From Leucosporidium creatinivorum (Eukaryota > Basidiomycota > Microbotryomycetes > Leucosporidiales > Leucosporidiaceae), in NCBI GenBank assembly GCA_001600635.1, contig BCKL01000025.1, positions 124,001-188,000 on the forward strand: 64,000 bases of DNA, written 5' to 3'. Every line of letters starts with the position of its first letter. The first letter of the stretch is position 1. The notes under the pieces are model-generated. The model was not told the origin of the DNA. It ran no database searches and saw only the letters and a list, made by a program, of their open reading frames with translations. The position numbers and the translations under genes were made by a program. This document shows positions 12,361 to 23,442 of the stretch, in pieces.

Positions 12361-13114
12361 GATCGTGCTCTTGCATCTTGGGCCACGGCGGAGCGCAGAA
12401 GTCGACGAGCACGGCTCGGCCCGAGGTCGGCGACGATGGAAACGTTGGAGAGTGAGCGGAGATGCTAGGGCTGCTCCGGGGCGATGTGCGAGGGCGGAGG
12501 GGGATTCAAGGTGGATTCGCTCGCTCGAGCTCCAAACACGCGGGATGTCGGCGATGGCTCGAAGCGCCGAGGGAGGGGGACATTGATCAAGTATACAGCT
12601 TCGGACTTCTCCTGGTGGTGTCCATTCCGGCGATAGGCGGAAGCAGGTGAACGAGCAAGATGAGAGGCAGGAGGGAAACCTTAGCCAGCGCTAGCGCTCC
12701 AGAACAGTTCGGCCGGTCAGCTACCTCGGTCGAACTGCTGCTGTCCAGGGGTCTCTTGCGATGTCCATTGTCCTTTTAATTTACTAATAAGCTATCCGAA
12801 TACGCGAGCGCTGTCCGACGGCAGTTGGAGAGCTGCGACTGAGCGAGGAGATGGACCGAGCTGCCCGATCGGCTCTGGCAAAGCACAGCAGCGTCTAGAT
12901 CAGCGATCGGGTGCTCGGAGAGATGAACACGTATGTTATGAACTGATGTAGCTCTTCTCGAGCACCGTCGTTCATCCCCCGAACGAGAAATGGCTCGACC
13001 GAACTCTGAGGCTCGCACCCGCTCCCATGGGGCTGTAGGTGGTGCAAGGAATGCAGCTACACACTGGGGGCACTGTAAATCAGAATATGATGATGTTCTG
13101 GTCAAAAAAACAGC
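12361..13114. other. Gap before tRNA gene, nothing recognised
   Basis: No coding frame with splice support or similarity was seen. The left edge should contain the promoter of the large minus-strand gene. A run of A residues at the right edge is the tRNA terminator on the minus strand. Confidence 0.35.
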
Positions 13115-13120
13115 AAAAAA
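13115..13120 (-). terminator. Pol III terminator of tRNA-Leu
   Basis: Six consecutive A on the plus strand read as TTTTTT directly after the discriminator base of the minus-strand tRNA, the standard RNA polymerase III stop signal. A second run of seven A lies a few bases further on. Confidence 0.8.
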
Positions 13121-13126
13121 TGAAGC

Positions 13127-13160
<34 letters not shown>

Positions 13161-13222
13161 CGGACATAGAAAGAATTCTGACGACCTTAAGCTGGCGCCT
13201 TAGACCGCTCGGCCAAAGCTCC
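13121..13222 (-). tRNA. tRNA-Leu (anticodon AAG) with intron
   Basis: Reading the minus strand from 13222, the acceptor stem GGAGCUU pairs with AGGCUUC (two G-U and one U-G pair). The D arm contains GCCGAGCGGUCUAAGGC and the anticodon stem CCAGC pairs with GCUGG. A long variable arm (UCCGAAAGGGC) and a T arm GUGGG-UUCAAAU-CCCAC follow, then A73. The anticodon loop reads UUAAGG then C, so the anticodon is AAG at plus positions 13186-13188. An intron of about 22 nt lies after position 37, the canonical place. The long variable arm and the D-arm sequence are typical of leucine tRNAs. CCA is not encoded. Confidence 0.93.
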
Positions 13223-13700
13223 TGTTTCTTCACATTTTTTATGGCCGGGTCTGCCCGACAGCGCACAGACCGCCCGAACCCCCAAAATTTGGGCTTTTTT
13301 GGTCGTTGCTAGCCCGAAATCGCTCCGGTAGCCTTTTACAGCTCCGTGAGACGTCTAGAATTGTAGAAAATGTTCTCTTTACCGTCTGAGAGTCAAGACC
13401 GAGCCCGTGTGGCCGACATCCGGCCGAGAACAAGCATGAAACGTTCCTCGGCGAGCGCTACCCCTCGGCGCTGGATCTCCTCCACTCGATACGCGGCTGC
13501 TGCGCCAGTGAGAGTCCTGGAATATCTGAACCAAACCCCTGCGACGCCGAGGCTCATCTGACATATCTTCCGCCGTGCTAGAGCCCGGTTCTTGACCGCT
13601 TTCACCAGCGCCGAGCAGCTTACAATACCTCTCCTTCGACGAAGGCGGCCCTGAGTCGTACGTACACAAGCAAGTCTTTGTGCTAGCGCTGCTGGGGGGG
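13223..13700. other. Intergenic, nothing recognised
   Basis: Upstream of the minus-strand tRNA. AT-richer than the surroundings (for example a TTTTTT run near 13300). I see no supported coding frame. Confidence 0.3.
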
Positions 13701-13989
13701 ACAGCTTGCGCTCATCCTAGCGTGACCGGCGCCGGCATGCAGGTATCGGAGCAGTGAGTGAGCAGCAGCGACGGCCACTACTTCTTTGGCATGCCTCCAG
13801 CGCAACTTACTCTCCGCCACCTCAAGGCTACTGCACAACTCAACCCACACAGCACTGGTTCGGACCTCGTACGTCCCTTCCCGCTCACCCTGCGCTCGTT
13901 CTTGCCTCCGCCGAAGCTGACTTTCCCCTGTTCTTCGCCTCATAAATAAGTATGCGCTGAGCTCACGTTCCTCCCTCGGTCTTCTAGTA

Positions 13990-14190
13990 GCGTTGATTGA
14001 CTACGGAACATTGCTTTCTATGCTGCCTCTGGGCGTGGTACGCTCCCTGCGCCTCGACTCGGCTTGCTCCTCGCCGAAGCTGGCCCTTCGCTTTCTGCCT
14101 TGGCGACTCAGCGTCGCCTGCCCCTCCGCCTCTGGAGTTATTCGAGGGTGGATTCGCGAGATGTACGTTACCGGTCCTTCGAGTGCTATG
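13990..14190 (+). pseudogene. Decayed fragment of MP88-type mannoprotein gene
   Basis: From about 14022 the plus strand resembles the minus strand of the mannoprotein gene at 23976-25565 around its GCLWTM exon border. Both read CTGCCTCTGG, then a GTACGC donor, then an intron body of about 60 bp with long shared blocks such as CCTCGACTCGGCT and AAGCTG.CCCTTCGCT. After the intron, FEGGFARCT resembles EEGFTNCQ in the mannoprotein. No complete reading frame, signal peptide or C-terminus could be assembled around it, so I treat it as the relic of a paralogue rather than a working gene. An unrecognised diverged paralogue remains possible. Confidence 0.45.
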
Positions 14191-14393
14191 GTGCGCCTTA
14201 GGAACAGCACAGCCAAGCGCGAAGGACTCGGCTGCGAAGCTCGGCGAGGGGCTGGCTCGTCTTATCCGACTCTGACAGATCTGTAGCACACCAGACGCCT
14301 TCGCGGCGACCTAGGCGAGCTATATACTAGAGCAGCTGCATACACTCTTATCATGCAGCCGTCTGCCTTCCTAAGACAGCGTCCGCTCTGACG

Positions 14394-14400
14394 TATAAAA
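14394..14400 (+). promoter_or_regulatory. TATA box of CON-6 gene
   Basis: TATAAAA lies about 235 bp before the ATG at 14635, leaving room for a leader of roughly 200 nt. It is one of the few clear TATA boxes in the window, which suits an inducible gene. Confidence 0.5.
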
Positions 14401-14634
14401 AGGGAGGGAGCCGAGCTGAGCCTCTTGATCTCTTACCACTCACTTCTCCCTCGACGAGAGAACTCAAGCTCGCTCTAGTGAGCCACGGCATCTACTATAC
14501 GCTGAGCACACCTGCTGACCTACACTACCACCCTGCAGCACACCCTACAGTCCGCTGCCCGCTCGACCTCGTCATCTCCAGCGCTGACCTCGTCCTCGCG
14601 CAGCCCTCACCCTCACACTCCCCTACAAGCTTCA

Positions 14635-15636
14635 ATGTCGACTGAGACTAGTGTAAAGGGGGACAAGGTCATGTGCGTGTCGAGTTCTAAACCGGCTCTG
14701 ATGGTGCACAACGCCAAGACGAAGCGAGAAGCGCTCGAGAAGGACGCCGAAGCTGACGCTGATCCCTCTCCAAAAGCGAGAAGGTCGATGGCAAGGTCGT
14801 CTCGACCAAGGACTACTCGCACGGTAAGCTCCCATTCACCTCTCAGACCTTTGCGACTCACTACAGAGCCGCTAGCGCCGCTTATTCGAATCAGCGCACT
14901 GACCGTGTTGACTTTCGCAGTTCTCGCCGGGTGCGTTCGCCTCCACAGCTCGACAAAGCAGGCAGAATCTGACCCTTCGTATACACCTACAGCTACCGCG
15001 CCACCCTCTCCCGCTCCGGCGTCTCCAACGATGCTCGCGAGGTAAGCTTCGGCGTTCGTCGAGGAGCGGTCAACATGGACCGAGCTGACCCTTCGCCTCC
15101 CCCCATCCTTCACTCTTATCACTTTTCTCCCCGTCCCTGCTCTGTCGACCTCTACAGCACGCCGAGACGATGATCAAGGAGCTCGGTCAGTCTTCCGCCC
15201 TCGGCTCCGCACCCTCGGCTCCGCACCCTCTGCGCCATCGCTGACCTTCTTCGACTGATTAGAGGCTTCGCACGCCAAGTCCATCGGAGCCGATGCTACC
15301 AAGGAGCACCACGACGCTCACCACGTCCGCGTCGTCGCCGGCTTGAAGGCGAGTCTCGGTCGAACTCGGCGGGGAGGGATCCAAGCTGACCTTCCCGCCC
15401 TCGCACTCGCTCCGTCGTGCAGGCCGCGCTCAAGAACGAGCACGTCCACGACGAGAAGAAGGTCGAGATTCGTCAGAGGTACCCGGATCTCTATTATTCT
15501 CCGCCCTCCCTGTCCCTTCACGCAACGCCGTCCTTTCCTCGCTTGGGGACTTCTCGCCTGCCTGATCGACCGAGCTGAACCTCTTCTACCTTCCCTCTAC
15601 AGGCTCGACGAGATGGGCGAGCCCTACGATGCTTGA
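14635..15636 (+). CDS. Conidiation protein 6 (CON-6) family protein
   Basis: Small spliced gene of about 115 residues starting MSTETSVKGDK. Joining exons by visible splice sites gives two copies of the short CON-6 repeat: VLAGYRATLSRSGVSNDARE followed by HAETMIKELE, and VVAGLKAALKNEHVHDEKK followed by VEIRQRLDEM; the protein ends EPYDA. This matches the family pattern of Gly-Tyr/Leu-Lys-Ala-Ala/Thr-Leu, Asn-x-x-Val-Ser, then a short helix. CON-6 proteins are small hydrophilic proteins induced in conidia, by light or by stress in other fungi; their molecular role is not settled. Six introns interrupt a very short message, including one GC-AG intron at 15349-15422. A TATA box lies upstream. The first intron donor (GTGCGT near 14671) is the most likely of two choices. 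Confidence 0.8.
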
Positions 15637-16146
15637 AAGGCCGAGCCGACATCTCGTCTTCGGAGTTGAACGGCCGAGCTGGCTTTGAACTTGCTTGTGG
15701 AGGAGTGTGATAGTCCGATAGCTTTCCCTTCCGTTTCTCGGGGACGTCGCAGTAGTAGCTTGGAAAAGATCTTGTGTTCGTCAGTGCCAACAGCCTCGCC
15801 GTGTGCCAAGGAGGGTGACTCCGAGAGGGAGAAAAATTGCCGACGACCGCTTCTCCGGATCCCTGCTTCGGCCTGCAGCTCGTTAGTCGAGGACCCAGAT
15901 ATCGGAGTACAGAGCATCGGTCCTCGTCTTATCTACTAGTGGACCTGATGCCGAGAGTACTGAGTGCCATTGATCGCCGAGGCGCTTCGACGTTGTCTTC
16001 CGAGCGATGTCGCTCTCTTCCACGTCGCTGAAGCGCCCCAAGTGAATTGAAAAGGCAAACAAAGCACACTTCAGTGTGATCAGACGCTATACGTCCCGCT
16101 CCCTTCGACACTCTCCACCTCGGCGCTCCAGCTCCGACCTTTCGGT
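15637..16146. other. Convergent intergenic region
   Basis: Lies between the 3' ends of the CON-6 gene and the F-box gene. It should contain both 3' UTRs and polyadenylation sites. No gene is supported. Confidence 0.35.
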
Positions 16147-17422
16147 TCATATCTGAGAAGCGAAAGTCAGCGATCCCTCGCCCATTTGAGAGCATCCACA
16201 ACTCACCGGCTGCTGCGCCTCATCTGCAAACTCGAACCCTATACCCAACTCCTCACACCGCCTCATCAACCCCAACTCCTCCTCACGCAGATGCCAAAAG
16301 CTGTCCGGAATCGGCCTCGGCCTCGGCGAGACCTCCACATCCTTCACACTACTCTTCCCCTCCCCAAGGTACTCGGTGACTGTCCATAGAGGAAAGTAGT
16401 CTTGCGTCCGGAGGAAGAGGACGGTCGAAGGGATCGCTCGAAGGGGCTCGAGATGAAGTCGAGAGTCGGGGTCGAGATGTCGGTCGAAGGGGAGGTGTAA
16501 AGACGTAAGCTTCGCACAGCTCGAGAGGATTGCGACAAGGTCGATGCCCTGCCCGAGCCGATTCGTATAGTGCGAGATCTCGAGCGAGATGAGCTGAGGC
16601 GCTACGGCCTCGAGGAGGGACAGAGAGGTGTAGACCTCTGGCTCCATGCCGGGAGAGCGGAGGAGGTTGATGTGGATGTGAGTGAGGCTGCCGAGTACGC
16701 AGGGTAGAAGGGCGTTGACGATGAGGGGGGAAGTAGGCGTGCGAAGGGAGAGCTCGGTGAGCTTGAAAGTGAGTTCGAGGGGCTTTTGGTCGGTAGGAGA
16801 GCCGACGTGGGAGTGTCGAAGGTCGAGGGTATTGATGCCTGTAAGGAAGGGTATCGTCAGCGCTGTTGAACAACGATCGCAAGCGGCGATAGCTCACTGG
16901 CGAAGGAGGGCAGGGCGAGGTAAGGCAGCAGCGGCAGAGACTGCTCCTCGACGCAGAACGCGCACACCGTACGCAGACCTTGTAGTCGACTCAGCACCGC
17001 TGCCACAGGATCATCTCGCCCTGCATGTCTCATCTCGGGCTCGAAGCAAACCTCGGCGGTGGCGAATTGGCCGACTGGAGCACGTCGGTCCAGCATATCT
17101 TGCGCCCGACTCGGGTTGACGTACAGTATCTCCCAGAGCAAGCTCTGTGCTGGTCGAGTCCAGTCACGAGCGACGAGAGAGGCAGCTCGGAGAAGTCGAG
17201 AGCGGTCTCGAAGGGCTTCCGTCCACGGCCATTTGAAGCGTTTGTAGGGATCCTCGAGGATGGCGTGGGTGGAAGCGAGCGCGAGGATCTTCAGAATGAG
17301 CTCGGGAGGTAGGCTCGGCATGGCCTTGAAGTAGGGAGGGGGAGGTTCCTGCGAAGGGAGAAGGTCAGCTGGCAACGCCGAGAAGAGACCAAGAAGCCTA
17401 CTGAGGGCACGTAGGGCGGCAT
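16147..17422 (-). CDS. F-box-like protein
   Basis: Predicted substrate adaptor of an SCF ubiquitin ligase. The likely start is the ATG at 17422, where MPPYVPS joins across a short intron to EPPPPYFKAMPSLPPELILK. The segment MPSLPPELILKILALAS is a typical F-box N-terminus (L-P-x-E-[LI]-[IL]), followed by RLLRAASLVARDWTRPAQSL, the usual second half. The rest shows leucine-rich, LRR-like segments (INTLDLRHSHVG, LTELSLRTP, LTSLHLPFDRHLD) of the kind that bind substrates. The last intron leaves only an Ile codon and TGA at 16147-16149. A long open frame continues upstream in phase to 17981, but it is low in complexity and opposes a spliced plus-strand ORF, so I prefer the shorter start. The substrate is unknown. 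Confidence 0.75.
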
Positions 17423-17771
17423 GGTAGCGGAAAGATGTAGATTGAATTACTCGAGGTGCTGACACTTTGTAAGCAGGAGCTGAGTGACGGTCGAAGCTCG
17501 GCTGCGAAGGGGTGGCCGAGTCAGCTTCCGCCTCGTCTCGCAGCGACTTCCGGGAAAGCAGCACGGACGTCCACACTGACCTAGAGAGTGAACAGGTGCT
17601 TCCGAGTCGCACTGCAGGGATTGCACGGCTTGCAACAGCTGCGGGAGCTGGAGGAGGCTTTCGTCTCGGAGTGGACGGCTTCGAGGTCGATTTTGCGTTT
17701 TCGAGATAGAGGAGAGCAGTCGTGTCTGGTACTAGATCCCTATTGCTGACCGGCGAGCTGGCGTAGTCGAG

Positions 17772-18339
17772 ATGAGAATGAGGAGTGAACGGCTGAAGGG
17801 GAAGGAGCGCGAGCGCGAGACGATTCGAGGTTCGCTCCGACCACATCAGCAGCGACTCTGCTTCTTCGCTCAGGTGAGCTCGTAGAGCTACAGCGAGAGC
17901 TTCTGAGCCCCCAACTGACTCTTGTACCTCTTCAGCCCGACCCCTCAGCGCGGCAACCCTCGGTTCGCCAACCTTCTGCACCTCTTCTCGACTTCCGAGT
18001 GCCCGAGTTGACTCACGAAAGCAAAGGTGAGCTCATAGCGTAGCTCTGTAGCTCATCAGAGCCTAGCTGACTTTCGCCTGCTCGCAGACTGGCCGCAATC
18101 GCCGCTGGACGACTCGCGCTTCCCTATCACCTTTCTCGAGCGGCTACGACCTAGAGGTGAGTCCAAAGTGTCGCTACTACCTGTCCGAGCTCTGGCAGCG
18201 TGGTACAGCTCTCAGAGAGCTTCGAAAGCGGGGAGCGCCCCCGCACTCATCGCGGGCAGTCTCGCTGATCAGCTTCTCTTTCACAGCTTCCACCACTATA
18301 GAGCAATGCTTCGCGCTACTCGACTGCTACCACCGCTGA
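17772..18339 (+). CDS. Small spliced ORF overlapping OCT1 start
   Basis: From the ATG at 17772 ([16 protein letters not shown]) three well-formed introns can be removed. They begin near 17876, 18027 and 18157 with GTGAGC/GTGAGT donors and end at CAG near 17936, 18087 and 18286. The result is a 104-codon frame with [20 protein letters not shown] and [12 protein letters not shown], ending TGA at 18337-18339. This stop lies past the OCT1 ATG at 18306, in another frame. If the last intron (130 nt) is kept, the frame runs straight into OCT1. It may be a separate small gene, an upstream ORF, or part of an alternative N-terminus of OCT1. I recognise no family. Confidence 0.4.
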
Positions 18340-20791
18340 GGCGGAGTCTCCCGAGCTGCACCTGTCGCTCCTTCGCGACCTTACCGCCGCTCTTCGCACG
18401 AACGGCCCCTCGACCAGCAGTAGCGCCGACGTCCACCGACGGCGAGCTGCACCAGGTCTTTGACCTTCCCACATCCGCCTACGCCGCCTCTCCTCGCACC
18501 CTCTCCTCGTCTGGCCTCTTTGGTCAGCCTTCGCTCACTTCGCCAGCCGCCTTCGTTCCCCTCGCTCGCCGGACCACCCTTCGCGCCAAGGTGCTCGTCA
18601 ATCGCATTTGCGCACCTGCAGCACCACCAACATCACTCGAGGATGCAGAGCTCCAGTTCCTTGCCATGGTCAAGAACCTGGACCGGCTCAGCGACTTGCT
18701 CTGCGGAGTAATCGACCTCGCCGAGCTCGTGAGGAACGTCCATCCGGACCAGGCATGGGCGGGAGGAGCCAACGCTGCATACGAGGAGCTGTGCGAGTAC
18801 ATGAACGAGCTCAACACGCATGTCGGACTGTATGAGGTGAGTAGCAGTCGACCGGATTTCGCTCGCCGAGCCTAACGCCTCTCCTCCGCAGGGTCTAAAA
18901 TCGCTACACGCCCTCCTACCACCAAGCACACCTTCCAAGTCTCCCGCCCTCTTCGCCGCCTACGCCGTTGCTACACCCTTCCTTCGCGACTTTGAGAAGT
19001 CGGGCATCCACCTTCCCTCCTCCGAGCGCACCCAATTCGTCTCCCTCTCGACCTCCATTCTCCAGCTCGGTCGCAAGTTCCTCCAGAACGCTTCTGAGCC
19101 TCGTAGCCCCGTCTCTGTCAAGGCCGACGAAGTAGCGGATGCCTTTGGCGGACCCGCAGCTCGGCGGATCTTCAACGGCCAGCCCGAGGGACCCGTCGAT
19201 CCCGCGAGCTGGGAAGGCCGAGTCCTCGCTCGCCAGCACCCGTCAGAAGAGCTCCGGAAGCGACTCTACATCGGCGCCAACGCCTCGCCCAATCAGTCGC
19301 ACGTCGAGACGCTCGAGGAGCTCCTTCGAACGAGAGGGGAGCTGGCACGGCTGGTCGGCAGGGAGAGCCATGGCGACGTCGCGCTCGAGGACAAGATGGC
19401 CAAGACCCCCGAGAACGTCATGGGCTTCCTCAAGGCGCTCAACCAGCACAACCGACCGCTCGCCTCGAAGGACATCCAGACGCTTCGCCGAACGAAGGAG
19501 GCCTACGGCGGCTCGGGACCCATTAACGCCTGGGATCGCGACTTCTACTCGGACCTCTCCAACGACTCGGCTAGCAACCTTCCCGACATCTCCCCCTTCT
19601 TCTCCGTCGGCGCATGCTTCTCGGGCCTCTCCAAGCTCTTCACTCGCCTTTACGGCATCCGCTTCGAGGTCGAGGAGGTGCGGCAGGGAGAGACTTGGGG
19701 TCGAGAGGTAAGGAAGCTGCGAGTGGTGGACGAGGACGAGGGAAGGATTGGGACCATCTACTGCGACTTGTTTGCGAGGGAGGGCAAGCAGCCGGGCGCG
19801 GCTCACTACACCGTCCGCTGCTCGCGGAGGATCGACGACGATGATGTCGAGGGCGACTTTGGTGGTCAGATTTGGGCGGAGGTCGATGGAGCGTTCGTAT
19901 CGAGGGAGGATATGAGGAGCCTGGACGTCGAGGGAGTGACCTGGAACGGGCGGGAGGGGAAGCATCAAGAGCCAATTGTCGTCCTCGTCTGCGGCTTCGG
20001 CGCCGAGGGAGGAGCAGAGAAGGGCCCTTCCTTCCTCCAGTGGCACGAGGTCGAGACTTTATTCCACGAAATGGGCCATGCCATACACTGTGAGTTCCCT
20101 TTCCTTCGCTGCTCGGCTAGCTGTCGCTGAGACTCGTCGCTTCTCTCCAACAGCCATGATCGGCCGCACCGACTACCACAACGTCTCCGGCACTCGCTGC
20201 GCCACCGACTTTGTCGAGCTCCCCTCCATCCTCATGGAGCACTTCATCTCCTCCCCCTCGGTCCTCTCCCTCTTCGCCAAGCACCACACCTCGGGCCACC
20301 CTCTCCCACCCTCCATCATCGACGATCTCCTCGCCGAACGACAACGCTTCTCTGCCCTCGAGACGAGCTCGCAGATCATGATGGCCGCCCTCGATCAGCA
20401 GTACCACACTTCGGCGGTCCTCTCCCCCTCCTTCGACTCGACCCTCACGCTCCAGCAAGCGCACGAGGACTTCCACGTCATCCCTCACGCCGATGGGACA
20501 TCATGGCAAACCCAATTCGGTCACCTCTTCGGCTACGGAGCGACCTACTACAGCTACCTCTTCGACCGAGCCATCGCCGCGAGGATCTTTGGGCGCAAGT
20601 TTGCTGCCGATCCTTTGAGTAGGGAGAGTGGAGAGGAGTTCAAGAGGGGTGTATTGAAGTGGGGCGGCGGGAAGGAGCCGTGGGAGATGGTTGGTGAGGT
20701 GGTGCAGAGCGATGAGGTGGCGAAGGGAGGACGGGGAGCGATGGAGGAGGTCGGGCGGTGGGGAATCGAGGATAGCCCGCGAGGGAAGTGA
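18306..20791 (+). CDS. OCT1: Mitochondrial intermediate peptidase (M3 family)
   Basis: Zinc metallopeptidase that trims an octapeptide from imported proteins after the matrix processing peptidase has cut. Three exons (introns 18837-18891 and 20090-20153) give 788 residues, close to the usual length of the family. The N-terminus [20 protein letters not shown] is rich in Arg, Ser and Leu and lacks acids, as in a matrix-targeting sequence. The catalytic motif HEMGHAIH (HExxH) spans the second intron. The downstream zinc-ligand Glu is expected in the helix [14 protein letters not shown]. The C-terminal [20 protein letters not shown] is the conserved M3 segment near the active site. The gene converges on the photolyase gene with 190 bp between stops. 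An upstream spliced ORF overlaps its start and may affect translation. Confidence 0.92.
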
Positions 20792-20981
20792 GGAATAGAA
20801 GCAGGTGGAACCAAACTACATCAGACGTAGAGGAGTGTGGCGGTCTGTTCAGGAGCGAGCGCGCCTCGTTTGCGCCGAATCGGCTCGGCTTCGACTTTGC
20901 CCGCTCGAAGCGTCGGTGGTCTGCTATCGAAGCAACAGCAGGTACATATTTCAAGCGGTCGTATACACATTCAAGCGACTC

Positions 20982-23442
20982 TCACTCGTCGGCGTTCGAT
21001 CCGGGGCTGTGAGAAGGGAGAGAGGGTCAGCTCGACGCGGCGATAGAAAGAGGTGGCTCGCAACGCACTCCTTGTAGCGGGCGAGAGCACGCTGCAAAAG
21101 GAAAGAGAGTCAGCCAGCGCCTCAGCGACTCTGCAGGCGACCCAACTCACCTTCCTCGTCGTCGCATGGTCGACAATGGGCATCATGTAGCCGAGCTTCT
21201 TGATCTCCTTCTCGCTCATGCTGGCGGACGGCTCGTGGATAGCTGCGCGCGAGGAGTGGGTCAGCACACTGACCAGGGACATCCAGACGACTAGACTGAC
21301 CCTTTCCCCTCAGGCTCTTGAGCTCGGGAACCCAGTAGCGGATGTAGTCACCGTTAGGATCCGACTTCTCGCTTTGGGAGGTCATGTTGAAGATGCGCTG
21401 CAATCATGACCGAGGGGAGATGTAGGTGAATAGGGATGAAGAAGAATGAAGCAACAATAGGTCAGCGAAGGCGTCGCCGAGAGAAAACCCAGCGCGTCGA
21501 GCAAGACTCACGAAGTAAGGCTGAGGGTCGCAGCCAGTCGAGGCGCTCCACTGCCATCCTCCGTTGCTGCGAGTAATTCGAAGCGGTCAGCTGACGTGCA
21601 AACGACGCAAAGCAAAGCCCAACTCACTTGGCGCCGAGCTCTCCATCCAGCAGCTGCTCCATGAAGTACTTCTCGCCAAGGTGCCAATCGAGCATGAGCT
21701 GCTTCGTAAGGAGCATAGCGACGATCATCCTGCAGCGGTTGTGCATGTAGCCCTGCACCTTCATGGCGCGCATGGCGGCGTCGACGATGGGGAAGCCGGT
21801 CTTGCCGTCCTTCCAGGCTTGGAAATGCTCGTCGTTGTCCTCCCAGACCATGTTCTCGTACTTGAGGTTGAAGGGTTTGCCCATCGAGACGCGAGGCCAA
21901 GCGCAGAGGACCTGCGGCGATGAGAAGAGGGTAAGTCAGCTCGGAGCAAGGGTAGGGAGGGAGGCGAGACGGCGTACATGCTGGTAGAAGTCACGCCAGG
22001 CGACCTCCGAGACCCAAGTAGCGAGTCCGCTGCCGGTACTCTTGTCCGTCTGCAGCTTGTTGCCGCTAAGCTCGGCGGTCAGGCGGAGGCAGTGACGAGG
22101 CGAGATGAAGCCGGCGGCGAGGTAAGGGGAGATGTGCGAGGTTCCATCGAGCGAAACGTTGTTGCGACCGGTAGCGTACTCCCCGATCTTAGAGTCCTTC
22201 TTGGGGTCCTTGGCGTCTTCGGCGCCGGGGTGGAGGGGAGGCTCGAAGAAGGCTTGCTTGCGGATCTTGGTCTTGAGAAAGCGGCGCATGACCTATATGG
22301 AGACGAAGGAACGAGAATCAGCTCGAAGTGTGCTAGTGCGAACCTCGCCTTCCAATCCCCAGCCTTCCTCGTCGCGGCACATCCTCGCCGATGAGAAACG
22401 ACCGCTCACCTCATCGCAGACTCCATCTCCGACCGGCCACAGGTGCTCCATGTTCTTCTGATCCTCCTTATCAAGCGACCACCCCTCGATCTTCTCGGGG
22501 ACCTTGTGCTCGAACATGGGCTTGAGGACAGGATGGTTGCGCGCCGACTTGTCGTTAGCCTCGACTCCTCCAGCATCGTCGAGGTACTTGAGCGGGTCGG
22601 CGGTGACCTTGGCGCTCCAGTTGCGGTACCAGGGCGAGTAGACCGAGTAGGGCTTGTCTTGCTTCTGTTGAAGGACGGGAGGTCAGCTCCCGCACAGCCA
22701 TCGCCGAGAGGCGGACGGACTTACGGTCAACACCTCGCCAGGCGGCACGATGCAGAAGTCGGCGAGGAACGTCGTCTCACCCTTCCATCCAGCTCCTCCC
22801 TTCCTCGCCTTGTTGGTCTTCTCGACCATCTCAGTATCCCTCCTGAGCTCATCAATCTCGTACTCGATATTGCCGACGATGGCAGCAGCGTTCCACTCCT
22901 CCAGCTTTTCCAAGAGCTTGGCGGGGATAGTCTTCCGCTTGCTGTACTCGATCGTGAACAGGGGGATGTCGAGCTTGGCGAGCTCGGCGGAGAGGTAGCG
23001 GAGCTGGCGGACTTGGAAGTCGATTCGGCGAGGGCTTCGGTCGTGGGATTTGTAGTCGGAGGGCGAGAAGACGTGGAGGACGATGAGAGGGAGGGAATGA
23101 GTCTTGGCGAGATTGGAAGCGTGGGCGAGAGCGCGGTTGTCGTTGATGCGGAGGTCCTTGTTGCTGTCGGCGCCGAGCAGGGGGGTCAGCTCAGCAGATC
23201 GGAGCTAGAGAAGACGATCCGATTCACCGCATCCAGTAAACTACGACACTGTCCTTCTCGTACTTGACCTGCTTGAGCTCACTCGACTGCAGCATGGCCG
23301 AGTAGAGCTTGGCGAGAGGTGTATCCTCCATCGAATCCGGGATGTCCAATCCGTCGATCCCTCCTCCCTCTTGATCCTCCGTCTTGACCTTCTTAGCCGG
23401 GAACTTGCTCGACGAGCTAGCGCTACGCTTGGTGGCTGCCAT
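20982..23442 (-). CDS. PHR1: CPD photolyase, class I
   Basis: Light-driven repair of cyclobutane pyrimidine dimers by a flavoprotein. At least eight exons are visible on the minus strand. In order: N-terminal Rossmann-like domain (NKDLRINDNRALAHASNLAK, a typical W-MR-NDLR/L-x-DN start), antenna-domain segments, then the FAD-binding domain with ISPYLAAGFISPRHCLRL, TWVSEVAWRDFYQHV, TGFPIVDAAMRAMKVQGYMH, NRCRMIVAMLLTKQL and NGGWQWSASTGCDPQPYF. The NNGGWQW/ASTG..PYFRIFN region matches E. coli-type CPD photolyases closely. The last exons give YIRYWVPELKSLRGK and RALARYKDPGSNADE with TGA at 20982-20984. The first ATG in frame is at 23442 (MAATKRSASSSS), followed by a basic stretch (KKVK) suitable for nuclear import. 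The frame is open and protein-like further upstream, so an extra 5' exon is possible. Confidence 0.92.

Noticed and set aside
16857-17981. 374-codon open frame on the minus strand extending the F-box protein upstream
   Set aside because: The upstream part is low in complexity, has no family signal, and opposes a plus-strand ORF with three clean introns; a spliced start at 17422 fits better.
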